NCBI GenBank assembly: GCA_000827495.1
Contig: KN817598.1
Coordinates: 1-64,000, forward strand
Direction: 5' to 3'
Source of the DNA: Hypholoma sublateritium FD-334 SS-4
Lineage: Eukaryota > Basidiomycota > Agaricomycetes > Agaricales > Strophariaceae
DNA: 64,000 nt
Part shown: positions 47,068 to 57,157 of the stretch, in pieces
Layout of the letters: every line of letters starts with the position of its first letter
Numbering within the stretch: the first letter of the stretch is position 1
Notes under the pieces: generated by a model
What the model saw: the letters and a program-made list of their open reading frames with translations, nothing else
What the model was told of the DNA's origin: nothing
Database searches by the model: none
Made by a program: the position numbers and the translations under genes

Positions 47068-47757
47068 GACCGAGAAGAATTAGCGGCTTTCAAAGCCGGC
47101 ATAGAGGTTTCACGATGTACTTTTTTGGCACGCCTATGGAACGAATACGTATTTTGAAAGACTGTCTAATCATAAATATGATTTTACGATAACTGGTACA
47201 TGACCAGTGACCACAGCTGAAAGTTGGCGGACAGGTTTCGACTTCGTTCAACGTCGCCAACTTTGACCACCCTCGCGTCGCGCTCCACGGGACGTCAATC
47301 CGGACGGGAGCGCTCCGCGCGAGATTGTGCGTTACGCGTCTGATCATAAAAACTGTGTAGCTCGGAAACCCAGCCATCAGAGTCTGGGAAATTACCAACG
47401 GAGTCCAGACCACGGTCTCAAGGGACCGCCTTCAGAGTGCCGTTTACTTATTCGACCTCAGCGCTCAGGCGTTCGGGTGTTTTTAAAACCTCTCGCACCT
47501 GTGACCTTGCTCGCGTCTCTTCATCACGGCCCTTTTAGTACACATGAGCCCAGTTATGCATGCAGCAGCATATTATCTGCCAATTATCTTCCATTCATCA
47601 TTCTGCAGCCCGAAGGTATCAGTACTGTAATTTTTCGGACACATATTTGTAGCTGAGACATCCCTGACGCATCTCAATCTCAACAAACGTCCGTACATGG
47701 TCCGTACAATGGATTATATTTACACGCTCAACCTGTATATGTAAAATTAAGGTCGAA
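47068..47757. other. Convergent intergenic region
   Basis: About 690 bases between the convergent ends of the S9C peptidase and UstYa copy 3. No gene seen. Confidence 0.4.
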
Positions 47758-48899
47758 CTACGGTGGTATAATCAGATCAACTTCGCCCTCTAACCGCACT
47801 ATATGGCTGGCTCGTATGCTATCTGGAATCCCGTTGGCATCTTGCCAGGCGAGTAGTTTGTCATAATTCATGCATTGATGTTCGGTATTGAAGTCTGGAT
47901 ATGGAGTGCTGAATCCTCTGAGGTATTGTATGGAGATATGAAAGTCGGACCAAGAACAAGCGTCGAATACCTTACCTTACCCAATCAAAGGTGATCATTG
48001 TAGTATCGGGATTGCACATCAAAACCTGCCGAAGTATCTCAATGCAATGCTCTAAGAAATCATATTTTCCTTAACAACAAAGAGATGCGAAGAGCTTGCC
48101 TGCCACGTACCAAGATGGGCACGGTATGTCTCTTCCTTTGCTTCTGTAAAAAAGGGATCGAATGTGCTGTAATGGTCGAAGTATAAATATTTTCGAAGCA
48201 CATTCTACACGGAAGGATGTTAGTTATTATCTGCAGTGTTTTGAGTCCCAAGGATGCATACAAGACAATGAAGCTGATGAGTGACCGCCAAAGCACCCAT
48301 ATATCCACCTCCGTCTGCCTCCGAGTACTTGACTATCGAAGGTGTGTCCTCCTTGCCTATCTTGATTAATTCCTCTCGAGTAAGGCGCGACATGGTGGCT
48401 ATTAAATGTTTAGTTGTAACGAAGATTGAGATAAATTTCCCCTAAGATACGCGCACCGCCTGATGATATGTTGAACCACGCCTCGTCGAGCTCCGGTGTA
48501 GGCTGCCCGCGATAGATAGAGGGAGCTCTAAACGAGCCCTTGAAGATAGTATGTTCTTTTTCAAACTCAAGGCCTGCATTTGAGGGAGCTAAGATCCCAA
48601 TTAGTCTACTTGGAGGATCTCTGAGGATTCAGGGAATACCTACAATATGGGAGAGTTGTAATTGATGCTTGCCTCCGCGCTCGACTCCACAGAAAGAGGA
48701 AAACAAAGCAGAATAACAGCAAAATCCCATGAGTCAAGTAAGCCCAATAAGAATTTAAAACCAATTTAGTCGCAGACAATTTCTCAGAGCCCGAGCGATA
48801 GCTGTTTGAGCTGGTATTGTGACTGAGTAACTTCTCTGTATCGTCCAATTCTTCGCTGCGTCGTGTTACGGCACTGTATTCTGAGGATCGCGAAAACAT
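47758..48899 (-). CDS. UstYa/DUF3328-family protein 3
   Basis: At least six short exons rebuild a classical UstYa-type protein. A cytosolic Ser-rich start (MFSRSSEYSAVTRR) leads to one helix, WAYLTHGILLLFCFVFLFLW. After it come APSNAGLEFEKEHTIFKGSF, YRGQPTPELDEAWF, LTREEL, GGGYMGALAVTHQLHCLNVL with the first motif HQLHC, then LGKYDFLEHCIEILRQVLMC, and TPYPDFNTEHQCMNYDKLLA. The first HxxHC motif is complete; the second reads FLEHC. Stop at 47758. It is divergently oriented to the kexin-type repeat precursor that starts 1.33 kb away, a layout that could share regulation. In ascomycetes this family cyclises the core peptides of such precursors. Confidence 0.88.
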
Positions 48900-50229
48900 T
48901 TTTGAGAGTGAGGTTGAATGCAAAACGGCCTTCCGCTGAACCTGGCATTATATTATCTACTATCAATTTCAGTCGTGAACTCCTAATAGAAGGTAGTATA
49001 GAGAGCCAGATTGCAGATGTTTTCCAACAATACTGTGCCGTCAGATCATGATACAGATTCAGAGAAGCAGAATTTGATGTACGATGAATCGGTAAAATTG
49101 GAAACGGCGCTCGTCTGCCATCTCGGAGATGAATATTGGTTTCATATGTGCTTTCCCTCTCCTCTCACAGTCATATTTTTACACTGCTACAACGCGAGTT
49201 TTCACTAACAATAGACCGTGTTCGTTTGTTTTGTTTTCATTACGTATATCTACAATCTTCTTCAGTAACGATCATTTACACCTTTCAAGTCCCAGAATAT
49301 TTTCGAATGCGAGCGACAGTTAGGGTCAAGATAAATGGTACTGGGTGGGATCGATTTTATTTGAATACTTACAACACTGTCCACCTTTCGGAAATAATAT
49401 AGCCCTACTCCGTCTCGCTGTGATCACCCGATGATGGACTGAAAACAGAGGCGACTTTTGCACTATTTTACTAGTCTTGGCGCTACTATAACAGGCTGCG
49501 ACTTCTTTCGGAACACTTATTCACGAAAATGACACGAGTCCACTAACCCCTACGAACAACCATTGTGCCACTTCTGTTCTGGGAGCCGAATTTGCCTTTT
49601 GATTGGCTCGTTATCGCATTCAAATTTGTTGTGAAAACGGACTGCTGACCGCTGACCGGGACCGCTCATTTTCTATATAAAGTTGATCATGATTTCCATG
49701 AGAATATACTACACCGTCATAACGGTGCGAGTTGGCGGGGGCAGATTCCTGTGGGCTCCGAGTCGAGCATATTCTTCTACTTCCCACCGACACCAGTTAA
49801 TTCAAATCTTCTCACCGACAATTTTTTTCAAGATTGATATCAGCGTTTCTCAGAGCCAATGGAACTGTTTTGAATATACAATTTTTTTCTCACAATTCAT
49901 GTTTCCACTCCACCGACCACATCTTTCACAAGAAGCATACAATTTGTAAATAATGCGTCAGTGAAAAATACATCAAATCAAAGCTATACGTATCTGGAAT
50001 GGAAGGCATAGAATCCACAAGATGCCAACAGACTACTGATATTTTTTGAGCGTCATATATTGTTACGACGATAAGCCAATTGCATGTAGCATCCAAATAA
50101 TAACATTGCTATAATTATAAGTTCGCCCTTGAACTTTTCCAGGGATAAATAAGAAGATCGTCTACTCAAGCGGTAACCCAAACGATACGCACCCAGAAAA
50201 CAGTTGTCTTTCATCAAGCCAGTAGAAAC
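48900..50229. other. Divergent spacer; small possible gene fragment at 49017
   Basis: A 64-codon plus-strand frame from 49017 starts MFSNNTVPSDHDTDSEKQNL. It has the polar start typical of UstYa-type cytosolic tails but ends without a membrane helix or motif, so it may be a relic exon or chance. The rest is AT-rich with no other candidate. The spacer should contain the promoters of the third UstYa gene and of the repeat precursor. Confidence 0.35.
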
Positions 50230-50999
50230 ATGCAACTTATTCGCGTATTTTCGGTTTGCGCAATTATTCCATTCATTACCACTGGACTGGCGACTCCTCT
50301 CAATGCCCAAGGTACGCGCTGCGATCTCAATGCCCAGAGCTCTGGTGTTGACAGATTTCATAGATCTTGCTAAGCGCCGCATGTTCAATTACGAGCCCGA
50401 TCTTGGTATGTCGCTGGCGTTCTTTTGCCATCCGCCCGCATTTATGCTCATGGCGCTGAAGTAGTCGACGACTTGCCGGTCGCCAAACGAGGTAAGCGCC
50501 CAGGTTCCGTGGCGTATTTCCCCATTAATACCTGCCCAAAACAGACCAGTTCGAGAAAGGCGCTGTCGCGATGTTCAAACGCAGCGAAAAGGAGTCTGTT
50601 GACAAAGCCCTTGCGATGTTCTTAAGGCGCAGTGAAGTGGAGTCCGACGACAAATCTCTTGCGATGTTCAAGCGCGACGAAAAATCATCTGTCGACAAAG
50701 CCCTTGCGATGTTCTTGAAACGCAGCGAGCCGGAATCCAACGATAAATCTTCCGTCGATAAAGCCCTTGCGATGTTCTTGAAACGTGGCGAACCGGAATC
50801 TGTCGACAAAGCCCTTGCGATGTTCTTGAAACGCAGCGAAGCGAAATCCAGTGGTGAATCGTCCGTTGATAAAGCTCTTGCAATGTTCTTGAAACGCACC
50901 GAACTCGAGTCCGACGACAAATCTCTTGCGATGTTTAAACGCGGCGAATTGGAGTCGCAAGACTCCGACCTTGTAGTAATCAAACGTGGAGCAGAATAA
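50230..50999 (+). CDS. Kexin-processed repeat precursor (candidate RiPP precursor)
   Basis: Four exons (50230..50311, 50355..50405, 50465..50491, 50545..50999), all phase-1 introns of 43-59 nt, encode 204 residues. A signal peptide, MQLIRVFSVCAIIPFITTGL, is cut near ATP. After a leader with KR sites, the last exon carries a series of units each ending KR (once RR). Eight units contain AMF: five end SVDKALAMFL, two end DDKSLAMF and one reads EKGAVAMF; acidic spacers such as SEPESNDK or TELESDDK vary freely. The final unit is DSDLVVIKR. Conserved cores, variable acidic spacers and Kex2 sites are exactly the layout of dikaritin precursors such as UstA. The neighbouring UstYa-type genes support this. 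No Tyr occurs in the cores, unlike known dikaritins. Product not known. Confidence 0.88.
50545..50996 (+). repeat. In-frame tandem repeats coding for AMF core peptides
   Basis: The DNA word GCGATGTTC (once GCAATGTTC) recurs at about 50571, 50615, 50660, 50707, 50770, 50817, 50880 and 50929, followed by an optional Leu codon (TTG or TTA), AA(A/G) or AGG and CGC/CGT. Unit length varies from 45 to 63 bases because the spacers vary, always in multiples of three. Confidence 0.85.
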
Positions 51000-51582
51000 C
51001 TGACCTCTCTCGCCAGGGAGTCCCTTGAGCCCTTGAAAGATAAATGATGTAAGTCGGGTGCCAGTGCTGATGTCAAGTTAATTGATTACTGACAGTAGTG
51101 GTTGTCTATCAGAGAAATTGTGTTAGAACATTACTTTGATATATACGGCAATGCATGTTATAAGACGTACCTTGTACTCAGGGATTCTGGTTAGTTATTC
51201 ATATAAGCAAAATCACGAATACCTCTTGTCTCCCGAATTCTGAACTGGCCACCACGTCCAGCCCTAGTCTGCCCGAATTGAGCCTGACTTGAGGGCCTGA
51301 AGGGCAAGTTGAAGGGCGATAGCTACAAGGAGCGCATCGCCCCACTCACAGTAGACGACTTAAAATCCGGGTTGTTCGCCCCAGCATTGCATCCACCCTC
51401 CGCCTAACACTATGTATCCGTTGGGCGTATGCTGGAAGTGGAAGTGGAAGGAAAGATGGCTGATTTCAGTGTTTACGTGGCTTGCCGCTCGGCGCAAGCC
51501 AAACAATGACTGCCGACAGCAATGCCACGGCGACCACGACAGTCTCTTTCTGAAAACCCGCAGCGAGCGCGGATGTCCGCCG
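51000..51582. other. Upstream region of IRE1
   Basis: About 580 bases between the repeat precursor and the Ire1 start, same orientation. An in-frame ATG exists at 51412, but the signal peptide favours 51583. Confidence 0.4.
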
Positions 51583-54500
51583 ATGGCCTTCGTTTTGCTC
51601 TCAGCTTTACTCGCGTCGTCCATTACAGTTTGGGCATCTTCTTCTGAATCGCAAGCGCTCGTGCAGCGCTCGGAAGGCCAGTATGCTTCGGCCAACACCC
51701 GTTTTGCGCATCCTGCAGCGCAGGAACCAATACCGGACATATCGAAGGACTATGATCTGCTGGACACGGTTCTAGTGGCATCTATCGACGGGAAATTCCA
51801 TGCGCTCAACAGGACGAGCGGCCAGACGTTGTGGTCCATGTCGTCGTTCGCAACCACGACAAGCGTTTCCGCGCCATCATCGCTTGCACCGCTCGTACGA
51901 ACAGCACACGTACAGCACGATCCAGAGGTCGACGATGAAGACACGGAGACGTACATTATCGAGCCGCAGTCGGGCGACATATATGTGCTTCAATCACCGT
52001 CTGCGCCGCTTCAGCGCTTCCCTTTCTCGATGTCCCAGCTCGTTGATATCTCACCATTCACTTCTATCGGCGAGCTCGACACCACGGTCTTCGTGGGACG
52101 CAAGGAGACCTCACTGCTTGTTATCGAATTAGAGACAGGCCGCATCAAGGCGACGCTCAACGCCGAATGTCCGTTTGTGCCGGAGGAGTACGAAGATCTC
52201 CCTGCCGAATTGGACGACTTTGAGGGAATGAAGCCGCCTGTATCAGCACCGACTGAAGTGTACATCGGTCGCACTGGTGTGTTATTGCGTTTTTAATTTG
52301 CCACTTATTCTCACATCTTGCAGACTACCATATATCAATCCTCAAGAAACCGAAATCAGGGAAGCCTGCGCCGCCCGCACAAGAGCTAGCGTTCTCGACG
52401 TACGGGCCGAATAACAAGGACAACCACTTGCAGAATATCTACCGTCGCACTGCAGACAATACCTATATCCAAGCACTGCCCGGCGGCGACGTGATCGCCT
52501 TTTGCACAAAAAACAGCTCTGCGGCTGCCGGGGAAAAAGACGCGAAGGCAAGAGCGGCATGGGGGCGTCCATTTCCCAATACAATGTGAGTACTGCGCAG
52601 TTCGACTCTGATCAACCTAACCCACACCTCACTCCGCAGTGTCGCCATATTTGATGTTCTCAAGGCATCATCAACCTCCTTTCCACTCGCCAGCGCCCAC
52701 CCATTCGTCTTACTTCAACCACAGCCAACGCTCGCCGACCTCTTCCCACCGAATGAATACTCCGGGTCGTCCACACCCCCGTCCGCCGGCTCAGCGTACA
52801 TCGGGCTTGTCGAAGAGACAGACAGCCTCTTCGCGCTGAGTCCCGCGCATTTCCCGCTCGTCGTCTTCGGCAGCAAAGAGCGTCAGGCTCTGCCACCAGG
52901 CGTGCGCCAGGGACATACCATCGGCTCCTCGCACGACGCAGACGACGCGGACGACGAGTTCCAGTATTGCCTGCGCAACCGGTACACGCCACGCTGCCTT
53001 GTCGGCGTGCACAAGCTTTCGGACGGCGAGGCGGACCCGCAGGTCGGTCGCTGGAACCGCCTGCTTGACGCTCCGAAACCGCAGGCACCGGCACTGCAGC
53101 AGCCGATGGACAACAGTGTTGTGGGTGCGGCCCCCGAGGACCGCCGCCCGCACGGCGTACTTGTGGGTGCACCTTGGGACACGGACGAGGGTGACAATGC
53201 AAGCGGCACTGGGCTAGGGCAGGATGCGGGCGACGTGAAGACAGGGCCTGTTCCGGTATACGACGCCCCGTGGCGGAACGGCCTACCGGCGATCGGTGAC
53301 GGGCGCGGGAGCAGGGTGGGCGCGCTGCAGGGCGGCTGGGAGGTTATCAGCGTGTGGGTTGTGGTGGCGCTTGTGGGCGCCTGGGTCGTGCTTGGGCGCG
53401 TGCGTGCATGGCTCGGCGCGGGTGCTCGGAGGCGTGAGAGGGAGCAAAGGCAGAGCAGCGCTAGTGAGGGCGAAGCGGAGGGGAGGACGGTCGCCGGCAC
53501 CGAGGAGAAGGAGAAGGTCACAGTACACTTCGCGAATGGCGACGTCGCGCGCGGTCAGCCCGACGGCAGTGCGTCTGTTGATGTTGATGGAGGTTTACTG
53601 TCGTCGGTTGTGGAGGGTGTCCCGGCTGCGGCAGCAGCGGACATGCTTGAGCTCGCCAGACCATCAACGCCGAAGGCGCGACCGGCGGCGCTGAACCTCG
53701 TTGCAAGTGAAGGAGCAGCAAATACGGAAGTCCTCCAGAGCGCTTCGCTTGCCACGCCGAAGGCCGTCGTCAACGGGACTGTAGGGTCAGAGTCGGGATC
53801 GAATGGAGCTGCAGACCCCGAAGACGGTGATGAGAGCGACGCCGATGCTGACGCAGGGACAGCTGCCACTCCGGGTAAACGCAAGAATAGGAGAGGGAAA
53901 AGAGGAAAGAAGAAGAAAGGAGTCACCATCGCCAGTGGGGATTCAGCCGACAAGGACAAGGAGACTGAGCCGGAAATCGAGAAAGAACAAGAGGAGAAAC
54001 CATCGTCCATTGTGCTAACCACATCGTCGCCCAAGCCCACCATGCAGCCTTCGCTAATTGTGTCTGACACTGTTCTCGGTGCGTTGCTCTATTCGGGCAT
54101 GATATTAAATCTAATGGACGTGTTTTGCAGGATACGGCTCGCATGGAACTGTCGTGTTCCAAGGATCGCTCCAGGGCCGCGCTGTCGCTGTGAAGCGCCT
54201 TCTCCAAGACTTCGTCACACTCGCCGCGCGCGAAGTCTCCATCCTGCAGGAGTCCGACGATCACCCTAACGTGATCCGATACTACTATCAGGAGTCTCAC
54301 GCAAACTTCCTCTACATCGCCCTGGAGCTGTGCCCCGCGTGCCTCGCCGACATCGTCGAGGCACCCGACCGCGAGGCCTACCGTGACATCGCGATCAACT
54401 TCGACCCCAAGCGTGCGCTGAAGCAGATCGCCAGCGGCCTGCGGCACCTGCACGCGCTGAAGCTCGTGCACCGCGACATCAAGCCGCAGAACATCCTCGT

Positions 54501-55576
54501 AGGCATCTCTCCCGGCGCAAGCGCTGCGGGCGGCAGCAAGGGCGGCAAAGCGTACCGCATGCTCATCTCGGACTTTGGACTGTGTAAGAAGCTCGACGTC
54601 GACCAGACGAGCTTTGCGCCGACCGCGCACGGCGCAGCGGGGGCGGGCACCGTCGGCTGGCGGGCGCCCGAGATCCTGCGCGGCGAGGTCAAGCTGGACG
54701 AGCTGGCCAGCGGAGACGACACCATGTCTTCACGGGGATCGGTCGCGACGGTCAGCGGCTCTTCGTCTGCTAATGGGCTTGCGTCTGGGAAGCCCACGCG
54801 CTTGACGAAGAGTGTCGACATATTCGCGCTTGGATGCCTATTTTACTACACCTTGACAAGCGGTGGACATCCATATGGCGACAAGTTCGAGCGCGAGGTG
54901 AATATTATACGGGATGCCAAAGATCTAAATTCGCTGCAAAGGTTCGGTGAGGAGGGTACAGAGGCGACGGACTTGATTAGTGAGATGTTGAGCCCAGAGG
55001 CACGAGATAGGTAGGCTTCAATGCCAAGAACTTCACACTCCACCGCATTCTAACTCGGCTTGTTTTCAGGCCGGACACAACAACGATTCTTTTACATCCC
55101 TTCTTTTGGGATGCAGGGCGCCGCCTGAACTTCCTTCAGGATGCGTCGGACCGCTTTGAAATCATGTGTCGAGATCCGAAGGAGTCCAATCTGCTCGCTC
55201 TGGAGGAAGGAGCACAATCGGTGGTTGGAAATGACTGGCACACGCGGCTGGACAAAATCTTTATTGACAACTTGGGGAAATACCGAAAGTACGATGGCAA
55301 AAGTGTGCAAGATCTGATGCGTGCCCTGAGGAATAAGGTACGTAAATTGCTTTCTTCTCATGATCTGGCGCTGATTGTCCATTTATCAAGAAACACCACT
55401 ACCAAGACCTTCCAGATAATGTAAAACGGCATTTAGGTCCAATGCCTGAAGGGTTCCTGGGCTATTTCACCCGAAGATATCCTCGACTCTTCCTCCATGT
55501 TCATGGAGTGGTCAAAGACACTGGCCTGCATTCTGAGTCTATGTTCCGCGCATATTTCGAGTTGCCCGACAATTAA
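51583..55576 (+). CDS. IRE1: ER stress sensor kinase/endoribonuclease Ire1
   Basis: Type I ER membrane protein that senses unfolded proteins and splices the HAC1/XBP1-type mRNA. Exons 51583..52276, 52324..52585, 52640..54078, 54131..55010, 55070..55337 and 55391..55576 join in phase. A signal peptide (MAFVLLSALLASSITVWA) precedes the lumenal beta-rich sensor (DTVLVASIDGKFHALN, GDIYVLQ). The membrane helix is VISVWVVVALVGAWVVLG, then a basic and acidic linker (KRKNRRGKRGKKKKG). The kinase has GYGSHGT, VAVKR, the catalytic HRDIKPQN, SDFGLCKKL and GWRAPEIL, with an insert after EILRGEV typical of fungal Ire1. The RNase domain has NFLQDASDRFE, LRNKKHHYQDLP and GYFTRRYPRLFLHVH. Intact. Confidence 0.95.
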
Positions 55577-57157
55577 CCGGTCTCCCGACGTCACTGCACA
55601 TATGACATTCCAGTCCATGACCTCACGATTCGCACTAATCCCCGCCGTTTGCGACACAGTGGGTCTCACTCGTGCCCCCGCACCATAATCACAATTCCAT
55701 CGGCATCACCTCATCACACTGCATTCCACTACATATTCTTATTCTTTCTCTGTCAACCATCAAAAGCTCGCGCTAAGCGCTGTACATTTGTATTGTTCCG
55801 CCACGCACAAACCAGGCCCAGTCACACCCTACTACTTGCACGGACTCGCAGCACTGTCTGGCTTTCAAGAATCCCACCATGTCTTATGCTTTCTAATTCA
55901 CACCGCCTAGCTCTTATCTTTAGGTTCTTCGCTCGGCGCCCGGACTTCCCAGGCGCTTGCTTCTTTCAATACCCTCCTTCTACCATGTTCTCCTGTTGTG
56001 ATACCTTGGATTCTTTTTGCGTCGTCCGCCCTGCTCGTATATAGGTTGTATTTAGATTCAGGCGTTGTAATTAACATACCGTAGTAACTTATATTAGATT
56101 ATATTCTCCCCCCAGAACTTCTTTGCCTCTCACCAGTACCATGAACATGTTGCCAGTCTGGCCCAGGTCTGCCCTACGCCGTGTTTGCGCGACGCACGAA
56201 CCATGATAATGATTGAACTTTCCCACGACATAAAAACTGTTGGCCTCGTTTAACGCTCAAGCGTTCCGTTCAACGTTCAACGTTCAACCACGACCTTTTA
56301 TTATCAATTCGTCTTGCTTCTTCGGATAGAGCCTACATGATCATCCTTGAATTGGTTATTCTTCCTTCACTGTGCTCTCGGCAGCTGCCCAGGCTCGCGC
56401 GGCCGCCACGGCTGCCACTTCGAACTTGGGATGTCGTCCCTCCATGGTTTGATATCTCTGTCTCTGTGTTCTTGAACCTTCATAACTTAAACCTACATAA
56501 CGAAGCAGGTCCAAATCCACGCGGTGAGTAAGTGGACCTTTGACCAATTGAAGGTCATGAGCCACTTACATTCGAGCACCGACATTAGGGCTCTCTGGCT
56601 TCTGGAAGTAGCCTGGTCCGGCCATTGACTTTTCAATATAATACGGCTGCTCCTCCGCGTCTCAAGACGTCATGAAATGCATCCGAAGTACGATCACCGG
56701 CGCACCCTGATACGCCAACGCTTTCATTTTCCATCGCCCTTTCATGTCGACCGACGCCACTGAATCCACCGTCCCGTAAAAGGTCGCAAATGTGATTCGC
56801 CTAGCATGCAACTTGAATGCACAACATATAGGTGGATGCCGCTAGATCATAATTTCTAGGTAAGAAACTCAATAATATACGGTGATATTATTTGCCTTGC
56901 TCAAAGCATCCCGTCTTTTCAAGCAATGCGGCTGTTCCCAAAATACAACTGAACCGCGATATCAGATGCTCATCTGAGCATACGCTCCAGCTTTTCTGTG
57001 TGCTTCTGCAAGAGTTATCTGAGTTATCCCGCAATCATGGAGTAATTATAAAGATCACAAGCAAAGAATGTGAGCTTCTTCCGGTCCGGTAGTATGATCT
57101 TTGGAATATAAGTGTAAACATTTTACTCTAGTGTCATACCCCAACATCAAACCTCAA
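55577..57157. other. Intergenic region with a small CGTTCAA repeat
   Basis: About 1.6 kb. Three tandem GTTCAAC words lie near 56263-56288. No gene was supported; frames on both strands are short. Confidence 0.4.

Noticed and set aside
50525..51076. 183-codon minus-strand frame with regular repeats (KNIARALSTD)
   Set aside because: It is the antisense reflection of the tandemly repeated precursor exon; the plus strand has the signal peptide, in-phase introns and Kex2 sites.
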